Shown: positions 36,841 to 47,745, counted from the stretch's first letter. The stretch: 64,000 nt of DNA from Spelaeicoccus albus (GCF_013409065.1 NZ_JACBZP010000001.1:2418001-2482000), one strand, 5' to 3'. Notes: a model not told the origin generated them from the sequence alone. Numbers and translations: made by a program.

Positions 36841-37500
36841 TTAGTTGATGTTCGTCACGTTTCCCGCAGCCAGATCCGCGATCCGCCGATGTGCCTCGAC
36901 CGGTCGCATGACCGCGAAACCCTTTGCCCGGCACCGCTCGACAAACCCGGGCTGGGCACGGCACAAGGCAAGCCCGCGGCGAATCAAGGTCAGTGGCGGT
37001 TTGCGCGATTCGGAGAAATCGCGAATGAGCCGGCGCCAGAACGTCGTCCATTTCGGCAATTCCAGACACACCGCGCCGGCAAGCAGCCCGCGTTCCCTTG
37101 CGGCGTCCGCGAGTTCGTCGGCAAAGAGACCCTCGGCAATGACGAGGGACGCGTCGCCGACGTCCAACCCGATCGTGCCGGTGCGGCGCGACGTGGGAAT
37201 GTCGTACACCGGCAGATCGGCACGCCCCGTGCGGCACACGGCGTCCAGGCATTCCAACGCCGCGCCGGAATTCCACGAGCCCGGGTCGTCCCAGTCGACG
37301 CTGCCGAACCGCCGGGGGAGCCCCGGCGCATCGATGTCGTGGTAAAAATCGTCGAGTGCAATGACGGGCAGGCCCAGGCGGCGGGTCATCGACGTCTTGC
37401 CGACGCCGCTCGGCCCGGTCATGAGTACTATGTGCCGTTCGTAATGCCGGGGGGTGTCTGACGGCGGTTCGACGAGGGAGGGCTGGTGAGAGTCGGGCAC
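36841..37500 (-). CDS. P-loop kinase, uridine kinase-like
   Basis: The product has 219 residues from the GTG at 37498-37500; no strong ribosome site is seen, so the start is uncertain. The P-loop is TGPSGVGKTS near residue 29, followed by LPVIALDDFYHDIDAPGLPR with the acidic DDFY of the uridine kinase/phosphoribulokinase family. VIAEGLFADELA is the Walker-B-like motif. A lid region contains RDFSESRKPPLTLIRRGLAL. The substrate may be uridine or another small alcohol or nucleoside. It is divergent from the MHS transporter gene and convergent with nothing; its 3' end faces the whiB1 promoter region. Confidence 0.75.
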   Translation of the reverse strand: MPDSHQPSLVEPPSDTPRHYERHIVLMTGPSGVGKTSMTRRLGLPVIALDDFYHDIDAPGLPRRFGSVDWDDPGSWNSGAALECLDAVCRTGRADLPVYDIPTSRRTGTIGLDVGDASLVIAEGLFADELADAARERGLLAGAVCLELPKWTTFWRRLIRDFSESRKPPLTLIRRGLALCRAQPGFVERCRAKGFAVMRPVEAHRRIADLAAGNVTNIN

Positions 37501-37588
37501 GATTAAGAATGCTAACAGGGAGAGGCGGCGGTTAAATCCGTCACATCCGTGCACTCCCCGGGCCGGCAATCGGGCAAGATGGATTCTC

Positions 37589-38896
37589 GTGAGTACGAAT
37601 CAACGCACTGCCCGCCGGACGCCGCGACCGGCCGGAAGCCGGGCCGCGTGGGCATCGTTCGTCGGGACGTCGCTCGAGTCCTACGACTTCTACGTGTTCT
37701 CGTATTTCAGCGCGATCTTCAGCGCGCCGTTGTTCTTCCCCGAGCAGGACCGGCTGGCCGGCACGATATCGGCGTTCCTCGTGCTTGCCACGTCCTATGT
37801 CGTGCGGCCCGTGGGCGCCATCGTGTTCGGGCACTTGGGCGACAGGATCGGCAGGCGGCGCACGCTGATCGTGACGATCACCGTGATGGGGGTGGCTACC
37901 GGGATGATCGGCCTGATGCCCGGCTACGCCACCATCGGATTGGCGGCCCCCATCATTCTCACGCTGCTGCGCGTCGTGCAAGGCCTGTCGCTTGGCGGCG
38001 AATGGGGCGGATCCATCCTGATCGCCGTCGAACACGCCGGTCCGCGGCGCCGCGGACTGTACGCTGCGCTGCCGCAGCTCGGATCACCCATCGGCACGAT
38101 CTTGACGGGCGCGCTCTTCCTCATCCTTTCGGCGACGCTGGACCAAGCCGACATGCTGGCGTGGGGGTGGCGGCTGCCGTTCCTTGCCGCGTTCCCGATG
38201 CTGGCCGTCTCCTTGTACTTGCGCATGGCAATGGACGAGACGCCGACGTTCCGCGGTCTCGTCAACTCGAGCAAGCGGTCCACTGCGCCGGTGCTTGACG
38301 TGTTCCGGCGCAAACCCGGCACGCTCGTGGTGGCCGTCGGGACTGCACTGCTGGGTGTCGGGTCGTACTCCCTGATGAATACGTACACTTTGAGCTATGG
38401 CGTGAGCGCGCTCGGATTTTCCTACCAGAAGCTTTTTGCGGCAACGCTGATCGGTAGTTTGCTCCAACTCGTGACAATTCCACTCTTCGGGGCGTGGGCC
38501 GGGCGCGTCGGATACGGCAAAGTGGTGGCGCTCGGCGCGGCGAGTACGGCAGTCATCGCCTTCCCGATGTACTACCTGCTGCAATTCGCCACCTTCCCGA
38601 TCCTCGTTGGCACCATGATCGTCGGCGGCATCCTTCCGACGTTGAGCTGGGCCGCACTGGGCGGACTGATGGCCGAGCTGTTCCCCGGCAATTTCCGGTA
38701 CAGCGCGCTCTCCCTGGCCTACAGCGTCGCTGCGGTGATCTCCGGGCTCATTCCGGCTGCCACGGCGTTCCTGGCCGAGGCCACCGACAACGCATGGTGG
38801 CATCCGGGTATCGTGCTGGCGGTGCTTTCGCTGTTGACTCTGGTCAGCGCGATAATCGCACCAAGCGCCGACCGGCCGGTGCCTGTGAAAAGATGA
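37589..38896 (+). CDS. MFS transporter, metabolite:H+ symporter (MHS) family
   Basis: The product has 435 residues from GTG at 37589. Twelve membrane segments are visible. Family motifs are [21 protein letters not shown] (first segment), [13 protein letters not shown] (loop 2-3), [23 protein letters not shown] (segment 4) and [25 protein letters not shown] (end of segment 6). Known members take up organic acids or compatible solutes with protons (KgtP, ProP, ShiA). The next gene, deoC, is five bases away, so a role in nucleoside- or carboxylate-linked carbon uptake is possible but not shown. Confidence 0.85.
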   Translation: MSTNQRTARRTPRPAGSRAAWASFVGTSLESYDFYVFSYFSAIFSAPLFFPEQDRLAGTISAFLVLATSYVVRPVGAIVFGHLGDRIGRRRTLIVTITVMGVATGMIGLMPGYATIGLAAPIILTLLRVVQGLSLGGEWGGSILIAVEHAGPRRRGLYAALPQLGSPIGTILTGALFLILSATLDQADMLAWGWRLPFLAAFPMLAVSLYLRMAMDETPTFRGLVNSSKRSTAPVLDVFRRKPGTLVVAVGTALLGVGSYSLMNTYTLSYGVSALGFSYQKLFAATLIGSLLQLVTIPLFGAWAGRVGYGKVVALGAASTAVIAFPMYYLLQFATFPILVGTMIVGGILPTLSWAALGGLMAELFPGNFRYSALSLAYSVAAVISGLIPAATAFLAEATDNAWWHPGIVLAVLSLLTLVSAIIAPSADRPVPVKR

Positions 38897-38900
38897 GGGC

Positions 38901-39551
38901 ATGCTGTCTCGCACCGAACTGGCCGGAATGATCGACCATACGCTCCTCAAGCCCGAAGCCACCGACGCCGACGTCGAATCCCTGGTTGCCGAAGCCCGGC
39001 GACTCGGCGTGCTGGCCGTGTGCGTGTCGCCGTCCATGCTGCCGGTGATGGCCGACGGCCTCGTCGTGGCGGCAGTGACCGGATTCCCGTCCGGAAAACA
39101 CGATTCGACGGTGAAGGCCGCCGAAGCATATTTGGCAGTCCAGCACGGCGCCGCCGAGATCGACATGGTCATCGACGTGGGTGCTGCACGTGCCGGCGAT
39201 TACGAAAGAGTCAAGGAGGACATCGCGGCGGTCAGGCATGCGGCGCCGTCGCCGACGCTGCTGAAGGTGATCATCGAATCGGCGGCCCTCGTCGATGACC
39301 AGATAGTGGCGGTGTGTCGGACCGCCGAAGAGGCGGGTGCCGATTTCGTCAAGACGTCGACGGGTTTCCACCCGGCCGGCGGGGCGAGCACGCACGCCGT
39401 CGAGTTGATGGCCGACACCGTGGGCGGCCGGCTCGGGGTGAAGGCCAGCGGCGGCATCCGCGACACCGCAACCGCTTTGGCCATGGTCGAAGCAGGCGCC
39501 ACCCGGCTGGGCCTCTCGGGATCGGCCGCAGTGTTGGACGGTCTGTCTTAA
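38901..39551 (+). CDS. deoC: Deoxyribose-phosphate aldolase
   Basis: The product has 216 residues. It cleaves 2-deoxyribose 5-phosphate to acetaldehyde and glyceraldehyde 3-phosphate. The Schiff-base Lys is K151 in DFVKTSTGF, with the second active-site Lys K181 in [22 protein letters not shown] at the start and [18 protein letters not shown] complete the family pattern. Length is normal for the short bacterial type. Together with the phosphohexomutase/phosphopentomutase-like gene (39548) and PNP (42168) it forms a local nucleoside salvage and catabolism group. The stop is shared palindromically with the minus-strand gene. Confidence 0.95.
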   Translation: MLSRTELAGMIDHTLLKPEATDADVESLVAEARRLGVLAVCVSPSMLPVMADGLVVAAVTGFPSGKHDSTVKAAEAYLAVQHGAAEIDMVIDVGAARAGDYERVKEDIAAVRHAAPSPTLLKVIIESAALVDDQIVAVCRTAEEAGADFVKTSTGFHPAGGASTHAVELMADTVGGRLGVKASGGIRDTATALAMVEAGATRLGLSGSAAVLDGLS

Positions 39552-41281
39552 GACCGTGAGCCTCGGCTGTTGCCGCTACCGGATTCGGCGGTTTCTTGGC
39601 CCAGTGCCTTGCGGACATCGTCCGTCAGGCGGGCCATCCGGTCGTCCGCGCGCTGCCGGGCGGCGGCGAGATCGCCAGTGACGGGTTCGACGACTTCCAA
39701 ATAGCATTTGAGCTTCGGCTCCGTGCCGGACGGGCGCACGATCAGCCGAGAATCGTCCCGCGTGGTCAGCCGCATCCCCGGCGTGGGCGGAAGCGCTCCG
39801 CCGTCCCGCAGGTCATCGGTCACGTCGACCGGCGAACCGGCAAGTTGCGTGGGCGGGTTCGCTTCAAACGCACCAAGCAGGCGGCCGATCTCATCCAGGT
39901 CGTCCACCCGGATCGTCACGGGTGCGCTGACATGCACCCCGTGCCGCCGGGCCAGGTCGTCCAGGACGTCCGACAAACTGCGCGAGGACGCCGCCAGCTC
40001 GGCCGCGAACTGGGCTATCAACACTGCCGCGCCAATCCCGTCCTTGTCGCGCACGTGGTCCGGATCGACGCAGTAGCCGATCGCCTCTTCGTACCCGAAC
40101 ACGAGACCCGGCACGCGTGCTATCCATTTGAAGCCGGTCAGGGTCTCGCGATGCTCGATGCCGCGGTCGGCCGCCACCCGGGCCAGCAGCCTGGACGACA
40201 CGATCGAATTGGCGAAACGGGACCCCGGCGTCAGCGCGGCGCGGCCCGCCACGTAGGTGCCGATGAGCGCTCCGACCTCGTCGCCGGTCAACGTGCGCCA
40301 TCCGCCCGGGGTCGGTACCGCGACCGCGCACCGGTCGGCGTCCGGATCGTTGGCAATGATCAAATCGGCGTGCGCGCGGCGGGCGGTGGCGACGGCGGCG
40401 TCCAGCGCTCCGGGCTCTTCCGGATTGGGAAACGGCAATGTCGGGAAGTCGGGATCGGGATCGTTTTGCTCGGCCACTGTCGTCACGTTGTCGAACCCGG
40501 CTCGGGACAAGGCAGCGGTTGCCACGTCGGCGCCGACGCCGTGCATGGCCGTGTACACGATCGAGATGGTCTTGTCGCCCTGCGGCCTGGCCAACGCGGC
40601 CACGCACGCCGTGTACCCTTCGATCCTGGTGTGGGCAAGGGTGTGCCAGCCCTCCGCCATGCGCACCGACGCGGCGGGCGGGGCGGCATCGATATGCGCG
40701 GCGATCTGCGAGTCGGTCGGCGGGATGATTTGAGCGCCGCGTTCGCCCGGCTCCGTCAAGCGGCCGCCCAGATACACCTTGTAGCCGTTGTCCCTCGGTG
40801 GATTATGACTGGCGGTGACCATGACGCCCGCCTCGGCCGACAAACTCTGCACGGCAAAGGCCAGCACCGGCGTCGGCCTGGCCGAGGAGAGCAGCATTGC
40901 TTCGAGCCCGGCGGCGGTCATGACGGCAGCCGTGTCGCGAGCGAACTGCTGCGACTGGTGCCGTGCGTCGTAGCCGATCACGACACGGGGAGTGAACCGG
41001 CCGCTCGCCCGTTCGGTGAGGAACGCCGCAAGCCCTGCTGCGGCACGGATGACTACTGCCCGGTTCATCCGGTTCGGCCCGGCCTCCATCACCCCGCGCA
41101 ATCCGGCGGTGCCGAACTCGAGGGTGCCGGAGAACCTGTCGGCCAGCTCCGCGGCCGCGCCCGCATCGCCCGTGCGGGCCGCTGCCGTCAGATCGGCGAG
41201 TTCCTTGCGAGTGGCGCCATCGGGATCACCCGCCTGCCAGGCGCGGACGGCGTCGAGTAGCTCCGGGTCGAGGTCGGTCAT
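39548..41281 (-). CDS. pmmB: Phospho-sugar mutase (phosphomannomutase PmmB / PGM2-like)
   Basis: The product has 577 residues from the ATG at 41279-41281. The phosphoserine loop is [10 protein letters not shown] with S158. The metal loop is [10 protein letters not shown], the sugar loop [20 protein letters not shown] and the phosphate-binding loop [15 protein letters not shown]. The 570-580-residue size matches PGM2-type phosphoglucomutase/phosphopentomutase, so ribose 1-phosphate or deoxyribose 1-phosphate is as likely a substrate as mannose phosphate. With PNP and DeoC nearby a phosphopentomutase role is attractive. No ribosome site is seen, suggesting a short or leaderless transcript. Confidence 0.9.
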   Translation of the reverse strand: MTDLDPELLDAVRAWQAGDPDGATRKELADLTAAARTGDAGAAAELADRFSGTLEFGTAGLRGVMEAGPNRMNRAVVIRAAAGLAAFLTERASGRFTPRVVIGYDARHQSQQFARDTAAVMTAAGLEAMLLSSARPTPVLAFAVQSLSAEAGVMVTASHNPPRDNGYKVYLGGRLTEPGERGAQIIPPTDSQIAAHIDAAPPAASVRMAEGWHTLAHTRIEGYTACVAALARPQGDKTISIVYTAMHGVGADVATAALSRAGFDNVTTVAEQNDPDPDFPTLPFPNPEEPGALDAAVATARRAHADLIIANDPDADRCAVAVPTPGGWRTLTGDEVGALIGTYVAGRAALTPGSRFANSIVSSRLLARVAADRGIEHRETLTGFKWIARVPGLVFGYEEAIGYCVDPDHVRDKDGIGAAVLIAQFAAELAASSRSLSDVLDDLARRHGVHVSAPVTIRVDDLDEIGRLLGAFEANPPTQLAGSPVDVTDDLRDGGALPPTPGMRLTTRDDSRLIVRPSGTEPKLKCYLEVVEPVTGDLAAARQRADDRMARLTDDVRKALGQETAESGSGNSRGSRS

Positions 41282-41329
41282 ACGAACCAATCTACAGATA
41301 TGGGCCCGCGGTGTGGTTGGCTAGGAGAC

Positions 41330-41860
41330 ATGGGAGACAAGTACGCAGTCGGGGACGCCGTGCCGCAGATCGATGAGAGCGCATGGATCGCGCCGGGCGC
41401 CATAGTGATCGGCACCGTGAGCATCGGGCCGGAATCGAGCGTGTATTACGGATGCGTGCTCCGCGCCGATTGGGGCGAGATCGCGGTCGGTAGCGGCACG
41501 AACCTGCAGGACGGCACAATAGTTCATGCCGACCCGGGGTTCCCCACTTCGATCGGTGACCGGGTGTCGGTGGGTCATCGGGCGCTCATCCACGGCGCCG
41601 TCGTCGAGGACGACGTCCTTGTCGGCATGTCATCGACGGTGCTCAACGGTGCTCATATCGGCACTGGATCGCTGATCGCGGCCGGAGCCGTCGTACTGGA
41701 GGGGACCGAGATCCCGCCGCATTCGCTGGTTGCCGGGGTGCCGGCCAAGGTGCGGCGGACCATGACGGAGTCCGACCGCCGGCACGTGCTGGACAATGCC
41801 GACCACTATTTGCAGATCACCGAGTTGCACAAGACGCAGGTGCGCCCGGTCGACGGCTGA
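41330..41860 (+). CDS. Gamma carbonic anhydrase family protein
   Basis: The product has 176 residues from the ATG at 41330 with AGGAG three bases upstream. The left-handed beta-helix hexapeptide pattern runs through the whole chain (IAPGAIVIGTVSIGPESSVYYGCVLRADWGEIAVG). Zinc ligands expected for the class are the His residues in IVHADPG, VSVGHRALIHG. A C-terminal helix ends the domain. Members hydrate CO2 or act as ferripyochelin-binding-like proteins; many bacterial ones have weak activity. It is divergent from pmmB and convergent with the YrhK-like gene. Confidence 0.9.
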   Translation: MGDKYAVGDAVPQIDESAWIAPGAIVIGTVSIGPESSVYYGCVLRADWGEIAVGSGTNLQDGTIVHADPGFPTSIGDRVSVGHRALIHGAVVEDDVLVGMSSTVLNGAHIGTGSLIAAGAVVLEGTEIPPHSLVAGVPAKVRRTMTESDRRHVLDNADHYLQITELHKTQVRPVDG

Positions 41861-41901
41861 CCTCGAGGGACCCGGCGCCGCCGAGCGCCGCCGAGTGGCG
41901 G

Positions 41902-42171
41902 CTAGAAGTCTCGCGACGTCTCGGCTGCTTGGCCGCCGACTCTTCCGATGTGCACGCGCCGGACCAGGCGGATCACGGGGCGGATCAACAGCTGGACGCT
42001 GCCGATGACGAACAGCCAGGTGCCGGTAGTCGTCGTCGATTCGAAAAAGAACAAAATGCTGCCGATGATGAACCACAGGGCGACCATGATGTCGTTGACG
42101 ATGCTGAGGATCTCGTAGCGGGCACGGAGGACTATTTCCTCGTGGCCGATTCGGAATTGGAAGTCGCTCAT
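41902..42171 (-). CDS. YrhK-like small membrane protein
   Basis: The product has 89 residues from the ATG at 42169-42171, which overlaps the PNP stop (ATGA). The pattern FRIGHEEIVLRARYEILSIVNDIMVALWFIIGSILFFFESTTTTGTWLFVIGSVQLLIRPVIRLVRRVHI is that of YrhK-domain proteins: two membrane helices (about 25-45 and 50-68) with flanking charged ends. Function is unknown. Coupling to PNP may reflect only genome compaction. Confidence 0.75.
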   Translation of the reverse strand: MSDFQFRIGHEEIVLRARYEILSIVNDIMVALWFIIGSILFFFESTTTTGTWLFVIGSVQLLIRPVIRLVRRVHIGRVGGQAAETSRDF

Positions 42172-43037
42172 AGCCGGCCCGCAATGTCCGTCACGAGCCG
42201 TCCGATCCGAGGGGCTGCCTCCCGGCCGGCTTCGACCACCTCGGCATGACTGAGCGGCTCCGGGCCGATCCCGGCAGCCGCGTTGGTGACGAGCGAGATT
42301 CCCAGCACCTCCATCCCCGCGTGTCGGGCCGCGATTGCCTCGAGCGCCGTGGACATCCCGACCAGATCCCCTCCGATGCGCCGGAGGTATTCGATCTCGG
42401 CCGGCGTCTCGTAATGCGGCCCGGGCAATTGTACGTAGACGCCGGCGTCCAGCGTCGGGTCCGCTTCCCGCGCAATGCTGCGAAGCCGCGTCGAATACAA
42501 ATCCGTGAGATCGACGAATGTCGCGCCCTCGAGCGGCGACGCGGCGGTCAAATTGATGTGATCGCTGATCAAGACGGGCGTCCCGGGGGCCCACGCGGGG
42601 TTCAGCCCGCCGCACCCATTCGTCAGCACGATGGTGTCCGCGCCGGCGGCTGCGGCAGTGCGGATCGGATGGACGACGGCACGCACGCCCCTGCCCTCGT
42701 AATAGTGCGTGCGAGCGCCCAGGATCAACGCCGTCTTCCCGGTCGCGGCCAGGCGGACGGAGCGGATGGACCCGATATGGCCCGCCACTGCCGGTGGGTG
42801 GAAGCCCGTCAGCTCGGCGGCGGGGATATCGGCGAGCGTCTCGCCCAGCAGGTCGGCGGCAGCGGACCAACCGGAGCCGAGGACGAGCGCCATATCGTGC
42901 CGGTCGATCCCGGAGCGCTCGGCGATCTCGCGGGCTGCCTGCCGGGCCGTCCCGGCCGGGTCCGGCCCGTCTCCATGCGTCCCGGCAGTTTCCGGTGCTG
43001 TGCGTTGGCGTGATGTGTCGGCCGGGTCGTCGGGCAT
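42168..43037 (-). CDS. punA: Purine-nucleoside phosphorylase
   Basis: The product has 289 residues from the ATG at 43035-43037 with AGGAAG eight bases upstream. Trimeric-type PNP motifs are VLGSGWSA (phosphate loop), HIGSIRSV, GARTHYYEGRGVRAVVHPIRTA, VLTNGCGGLNP, GPHYETPAEIEYLRRIGGDLVGMSTALEAIAARHAGMEVLGISLVTNAAAG. It phosphorolyses (deoxy)inosine and (deoxy)guanosine to base plus (deoxy)ribose 1-phosphate. The product can pass to the mutase at 39548 and DeoC at 38901. The N-terminal 30 residues are polar and poorly conserved. Confidence 0.95.
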   Translation of the reverse strand: MPDDPADTSRQRTAPETAGTHGDGPDPAGTARQAAREIAERSGIDRHDMALVLGSGWSAAADLLGETLADIPAAELTGFHPPAVAGHIGSIRSVRLAATGKTALILGARTHYYEGRGVRAVVHPIRTAAAAGADTIVLTNGCGGLNPAWAPGTPVLISDHINLTAASPLEGATFVDLTDLYSTRLRSIAREADPTLDAGVYVQLPGPHYETPAEIEYLRRIGGDLVGMSTALEAIAARHAGMEVLGISLVTNAAAGIGPEPLSHAEVVEAGREAAPRIGRLVTDIAGRL

Positions 43038-43155
43038 GGCTATGGCTTCCTTAGCTGGTCGGTGGTCGATCGGATTGTTTTCATCGTATCGGCCCACGCG
43101 GAACCCCCGGGGGAGAGCTTTTGTTCTGCGGCGCCATGTACGGAACAATGCAGTG

Positions 43156-44574
43156 GTGACTATTCATCCCAGCACCCCATCCACTCGTGTCGTCATCATC
43201 GGCGGCGGCCCCGGCGGGTATGAATCCGCGCTGGTGGCCGCGCAACTCGGCGCCGATGTCACGGTCATCGAACGAGGCGGTTGCGGCGGATCGGCAGTGC
43301 TGACGGACGTCGTGCCGTCCAAAACGCTCATCGCCACTGCCGAAATGATGGCAAACGTGGCCGCCTCGACGGAGCTCGGCCTACGCTTCTCCGACGGCGG
43401 CACCCCGCACGACACGACGTCCGTGACCGTGGACCTCGCCGCCGTCAACCGTCGTGTGCTGGCCCTGGCGCAAAGCCAATCGGACGACATCCGCGATGGG
43501 CTGAAGACGGCGGGTGTGACACTGATCGACGGCACCGGCACGGTGGTGGGCCCGGGCGAGGTCGAAGCCACGTGCGAGGGCAACACGACGGTGCTGCACG
43601 CCGATTTCGTCTTGCTGGCCGTGGGCGCGCATCCGCGTGAACTCCCGACTGCGAAGCCGGACGGCGAACGGATCCTGTCGTGGACGCAGCTGTACGACTT
43701 GGACGAATTGCCCGAGCATCTCATAGTCGTCGGATCGGGCGTGACCGGCGCCGAATTCGCGTCCGCGTACCATCTGCTCGGCGCCGAAGTCACGTTGATC
43801 TCCAGCCGCGACCGCGTGCTTCCCGGGGAGGACCAGGACGCTGCAGCCGTGCTCGAGAACGTGTTCCGCTCGCGCGGCATGCACGTGCTGTCGCGCTCGC
43901 GGGCCGCATCGGCCGAGCGTACCGAGGACGGCGTGATAGTCACCTTGTCCGATGGCCGCACCGTCGAAGGGTCGCACTGCTTACTGGCGGTCGGATCCAT
44001 CCCCAACACGGAGGGCCTCGGTTTGGATGCGGCGGGCGTGGCAACCAGCGACAGCGGGCATATCGAGGTGGACGGCGTCTCTCGCACCTCGGTCCGCGGC
44101 ATATATGCTGCCGGCGACTGCACCGGCGTGCAGCCGCTGGCCTCGGTGGCGGCGATGCAAGGACGCATTGCCATGTGGCACGCCCTGGGCGACGCGGTGG
44201 CGCCGCTGAAACTGCGCAATGTGTCGTCCAACGTGTTCACCACCCCGGAGATCGCCACCGTCGGCTGGACGGAACAGGACATCAAGGACGACATCGCCCA
44301 AGGCATCGTCGCCAAGCTGCCGCTGTCGACGAATCCGCGCGCCAAGATGCAGGGCATCACCGACGGCTTCGTCAAACTGTTCTGCCGCACCGGTTCGGGA
44401 ACCGTGATCGGCGGCGTCGTCGTCGGGCCCAAGGCCAGCGAGCTGATCTTCCCGATCGCGCTGGCGCTGGAACACCGGTTGACCGTCGACCAGCTGGCGT
44501 TGGCATTCGCGGTCTATCCGTCGCTCAGCGGCTCATTGACGGAAGCGGCCCGCAAGCTCCACCTCGCCGGCTGA
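43156..44574 (+). CDS. lpdA: NAD(P)H-quinone dehydrogenase LpdA-type flavoprotein
   Basis: The product has 472 residues from GTG at 43156 (GTG 43153 is adjacent). FAD-binding VVIIGGGPGGYESALVAAQLG starts the chain, NAD-binding VVGSGVTGAEFASAYHLLGA is near 195, IYAAGDCTG near 320, and the C-terminal dimerisation domain follows. At the redox-disulfide position the sequence is GGCGGSAVLTDVVPSKT, so the CxxxxC pair of true lipoamide dehydrogenase is missing. This matches mycobacterial LpdA (Rv3303c), which reduces quinones with NADPH. Lipoamide activity is therefore unlikely. Confidence 0.9.
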   Translation: MTIHPSTPSTRVVIIGGGPGGYESALVAAQLGADVTVIERGGCGGSAVLTDVVPSKTLIATAEMMANVAASTELGLRFSDGGTPHDTTSVTVDLAAVNRRVLALAQSQSDDIRDGLKTAGVTLIDGTGTVVGPGEVEATCEGNTTVLHADFVLLAVGAHPRELPTAKPDGERILSWTQLYDLDELPEHLIVVGSGVTGAEFASAYHLLGAEVTLISSRDRVLPGEDQDAAAVLENVFRSRGMHVLSRSRAASAERTEDGVIVTLSDGRTVEGSHCLLAVGSIPNTEGLGLDAAGVATSDSGHIEVDGVSRTSVRGIYAAGDCTGVQPLASVAAMQGRIAMWHALGDAVAPLKLRNVSSNVFTTPEIATVGWTEQDIKDDIAQGIVAKLPLSTNPRAKMQGITDGFVKLFCRTGSGTVIGGVVVGPKASELIFPIALALEHRLTVDQLALAFAVYPSLSGSLTEAARKLHLAG

Positions 44575-44585
44575 CGCGCCGCCGG

Positions 44586-46370
44586 TCAATCGATTTCGAC
44601 AAGCGGCATGCCCGTCGTCACGGCGGTGCCGACCTCGACCTTCAAATCGCCCACGACGCCGTCCTTGTGCGCAACGAGCGGCTGCTCCATCTTCATGGCC
44701 TCGAGGACCGCGATCAGATCACCGGTGTGCACCTCGGCGCCGGGCTCGACGGCGATCTTCACGATGGTGCCCTGCATGGGTGCCACCACGGCATTCGTCG
44801 ACTTCGCTACCGGCGCCGCGGTGTGGCGGTGGGTGTGACGGTGGCTGGCGCGCTTGCTCGGTGAGGCGCTGAGGCCACCGGGCAGCGACACTTCTAGTCG
44901 CCGTCCTTCGACCTCGACGACCACCGAATCGCGTTCGGGCACCGGCTGCTGCGGCACGGTCTGCCCTTCCCAGCGCGGAATATCGGAGTCGAATTCGGTC
45001 TCGATCCATTTCGTGTGCACGTCGAACCCGTCGTCCGTGCCGATGAACGCCGGATCGTGCACGACCGCCCGGTGGAACGGCAGCACCGTCGGCAACCCGG
45101 TCACCGAGAATTCGGCGAGAGCGCGGCGAGAGCGCTCCAGCGCCTGGGCCCGCGTTGCGCCGGTGACTATCAGCTTGGCCAGCATCGAATCGAAATCGCC
45201 GCTGACCGTGTCGCCGGCCGTGACGCCGGAGTCGAGCCGGACGCCGGGGCCGGACGGCGCGTCGAATGTTTTGACGGGGCCGGGCGCCGGCAAGAAGCCC
45301 TGCCCGGCATCTTCACCGTTGATGCGGAATTCGATGGAGTGCGCCCGCGCGGGCGGGTCGTCGTAGCCGAGCGGCTGTCCGCAAGCCAGGCGGAATTGCT
45401 CGCGCACCAGGTCGAGGCCCGTGACCTCTTCGCTGACGGTGTGCTCGACCTGGAGACGCGTGTTCACTTCGAGGAACGAGATCACGCCGTCGCGGCCGAT
45501 CAGGAATTCGCACGTACCGGCGCCGACATAGCCGGCTTCGGCGAGGATCGCCTTGGACGCGCGGTACAGTTCGGCGCGCTGGTCGTCGGTCAGGAACGGA
45601 GCCGGCGCTTCTTCGACAAGTTTCTGGTTGCGGCGTTGCAGCGAGCAGTCACGGGTGGACACGACCACCACGTCGCCCCGGGAGTCGGCCAGACACTGCG
45701 TCTCCACATGGCGAGGGCCGTCGAGGAACCGTTCGACGAAGCATTCGCCGCGGCCGAACGCAGCGGTTGCCTCGCGCACTGCCGACGCATACAAATGGGG
45801 GATCTCGGATCGTTCGCGCGCCACCTTGAGCCCGCGTCCGCCGCCGCCGAAGGCCGCCTTGATGGCGACCGGCAGGCCGTGCCGGTCGGCGAACCGGATG
45901 ACCTCGTCGGCGTCCGCGACCGGGTCGGATGTGCCGGGAACCAGCGGGGCGCCGACCTTTTCGGCGATATGCCTGGCGCTGACCTTGTCGCCGAGGGTTT
46001 CGATGGCCGCCGGGGGAGGGCCGATCCAGATCAGTCCGGCGTCCTGCACTCGCGCGGCGAACTCCGCGTTTTCGGAAAGGAACCCGTAGCCCGGATGCAC
46101 GGCGTCGGCGCCGGAGCGGCGGGCCACTTCGAGGATCTTGTCCATGTCCAGGTAGGTCGCGGCCGGCCCGGTGCCGCCCAAGGCGTATGCCGTGTCTGCC
46201 AGTTTCGCCGCCATCGAATCGCGGTCCCCGTCGGCGTAAACCGCTACCGAGGCGATTCCCGCGTCGCGCGCGGCGCGAATCACGCGCACGGCGATTTCGC
46301 CGCGGTTGGCCACCAGCACCTTTCCGATGATCGGGGCGCTGCGGCCGTCCGGTGAACTTGCTGCCATCAT
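44586..46370 (-). CDS. accA3: Acetyl/propionyl-CoA carboxylase alpha chain (biotin carboxylase plus BCCP)
   Basis: The product has 594 residues from the ATG at 46368-46370, with AAGGAG seven bases upstream. Biotin carboxylase (about 15-460) shows [34 protein letters not shown], the glycine-rich loop [25 protein letters not shown] and [23 protein letters not shown]. The BCCP domain (about 520-594) has the biotinylated Lys in EAMKMEQP. A linker contains a short His-rich stretch. It makes carboxybiotin for acyl-CoA carboxylase beta subunits, feeding fatty acid and possibly odd-chain metabolism. The beta subunits are not in the window. Confidence 0.93.
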   Translation of the reverse strand: MMAASSPDGRSAPIIGKVLVANRGEIAVRVIRAARDAGIASVAVYADGDRDSMAAKLADTAYALGGTGPAATYLDMDKILEVARRSGADAVHPGYGFLSENAEFAARVQDAGLIWIGPPPAAIETLGDKVSARHIAEKVGAPLVPGTSDPVADADEVIRFADRHGLPVAIKAAFGGGGRGLKVARERSEIPHLYASAVREATAAFGRGECFVERFLDGPRHVETQCLADSRGDVVVVSTRDCSLQRRNQKLVEEAPAPFLTDDQRAELYRASKAILAEAGYVGAGTCEFLIGRDGVISFLEVNTRLQVEHTVSEEVTGLDLVREQFRLACGQPLGYDDPPARAHSIEFRINGEDAGQGFLPAPGPVKTFDAPSGPGVRLDSGVTAGDTVSGDFDSMLAKLIVTGATRAQALERSRRALAEFSVTGLPTVLPFHRAVVHDPAFIGTDDGFDVHTKWIETEFDSDIPRWEGQTVPQQPVPERDSVVVEVEGRRLEVSLPGGLSASPSKRASHRHTHRHTAAPVAKSTNAVVAPMQGTIVKIAVEPGAEVHTGDLIAVLEAMKMEQPLVAHKDGVVGDLKVEVGTAVTTGMPLVEID

Positions 46371-46521
46371 GTATGAACTCCTTATTTCTACCGCGCCCGA
46401 GCTTAGCCCGATTCCAACGGCCGGTGTGGAATATCTCCGGGTGCGCCGCGCCGACACGTGAGGGCATCCACAAATGCGTAAGCTGGAATCCGCCCGTATC
46501 ACCCGCCCGCAAGGAGCCGCC

Positions 46522-47745
46522 ATGACTGTCGACACGCATGCGGGCGCGTCGGTAGAGTTCGACGACGCCCGCTCGTCCGCATACCGATTGGGAACGGCGG
46601 GTGCGGCGGATTCGCTTCGGACGATCCCCGTCGACGGCCGGCCGGACCCGGTTCGTTACGTGCTGGCGCGCCGGACCGTAGCAGCCGGGCGGGTTCCGTC
46701 CGCCGATGTGGCGGCCATGGACGGGTTTGCGGTGGCCGGGCCGTCTCCGTGGACCCTCGTCGGAACATCGCTGGCCGGTGACGACCCTGAGGTGCCGCAG
46801 CTCGAACCGGGACAGGCGTGTCTCATCGCTACCGGCGCCGTCGTTCCGGCCGGAACGGACGCCGTCGTTCGCCACGAGGACATCGATGGCGACTGGCCGC
46901 CGACCGGCACCGTCGTCAACCCGCGCGGAACGCCGCGCCGGCGCAACATCCGCCGGGCCGGCGAAGAAATCGAACCGGGCTCGGCGATCGGTGAGCCGGG
47001 AGACCCCGTACATGCGGCGCTCCGCGGTCTGGCGGCCGCCGCGGGTCTGGACGAATTGTGCGTCCGGCAGCCGCCGCGCATGGCGCTGATCGCCACGGGC
47101 ACCGAGCTGACGTCGTCCGGCCCGGCTGCGCCCGGCCGGGTGCGCGACTCGATCACGCCGATCCTTCGTCAGCTCGTTCCCGGCGCCGGCGCCGAGGTCA
47201 TCTCGGCGGAACGCGTGCCGGACGACGCCGATCTGCTGGCCGAGCGCCTCGGCGCCGCAATCGACTCGGCCGATGTCGTGGTCACCAGCGGCATGGCCTC
47301 GAGGGGGCCGACCGATCACGTGCGGAGCGTGCTCGCCGGGCTCGGCGCCCGGCCCGTCGTCTCGGGCGTGCGGGTGCGTCCCGGAGGTCCGGCGTCATTG
47401 GCGCTGTTCGGCCGGGGGAGCGGATCGGTGCCGGTGGTGTCGCTGCCCGGCAATCCGCTGGCAGCCGTGGTCGGCTTCCACACGCTCGTGCTGCCGCTCG
47501 TGCGGGGTCTCGTGGGCGCAGCATTGCCCGCCCTTGCCGCGGCCGTGCTGCACGGCGCGCCGGAGCCGCACCCGCATTCCTCGACGGTCGTCCCGGTCGA
47601 ATTCGATGACGACGGGCGGCTCTCGCCCACGGGCTGGCACCGCTCGGCGCAACTGCGCGGCCTGGCCAGGCAGGGGCTGTTGGCGGTGCTGGCACCGGCC
47701 GGCCGCGAGAGCGGTGCAACCGTCCGGCTGCTGCGCCAGGATTGA
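46522..47745 (+). CDS. moeA: Molybdopterin molybdotransferase MoeA
   Basis: The product has 407 residues from the ATG at 46522 with AAGGAG six bases upstream. MoeA features are [72 protein letters not shown] and the C-terminal [24 protein letters not shown]. It ligates molybdenum to adenylated molybdopterin. The N-terminal region lacks some of the usual conserved sequence, and the domain IV part is short. No other moa/mob gene is nearby, so it stands alone. It is divergent from the carboxylase gene. Confidence 0.88.
   Translation: MTVDTHAGASVEFDDARSSAYRLGTAGAADSLRTIPVDGRPDPVRYVLARRTVAAGRVPSADVAAMDGFAVAGPSPWTLVGTSLAGDDPEVPQLEPGQACLIATGAVVPAGTDAVVRHEDIDGDWPPTGTVVNPRGTPRRRNIRRAGEEIEPGSAIGEPGDPVHAALRGLAAAAGLDELCVRQPPRMALIATGTELTSSGPAAPGRVRDSITPILRQLVPGAGAEVISAERVPDDADLLAERLGAAIDSADVVVTSGMASRGPTDHVRSVLAGLGARPVVSGVRVRPGGPASLALFGRGSGSVPVVSLPGNPLAAVVGFHTLVLPLVRGLVGAALPALAAAVLHGAPEPHPHSSTVVPVEFDDDGRLSPTGWHRSAQLRGLARQGLLAVLAPAGRESGATVRLLRQD

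Noticed and set aside
37501-37569. TTG start extending the P-loop kinase
   Set aside because: The extension has no ribosome site and weak protein character; the GTG at 37498-37500 keeps the conserved part.
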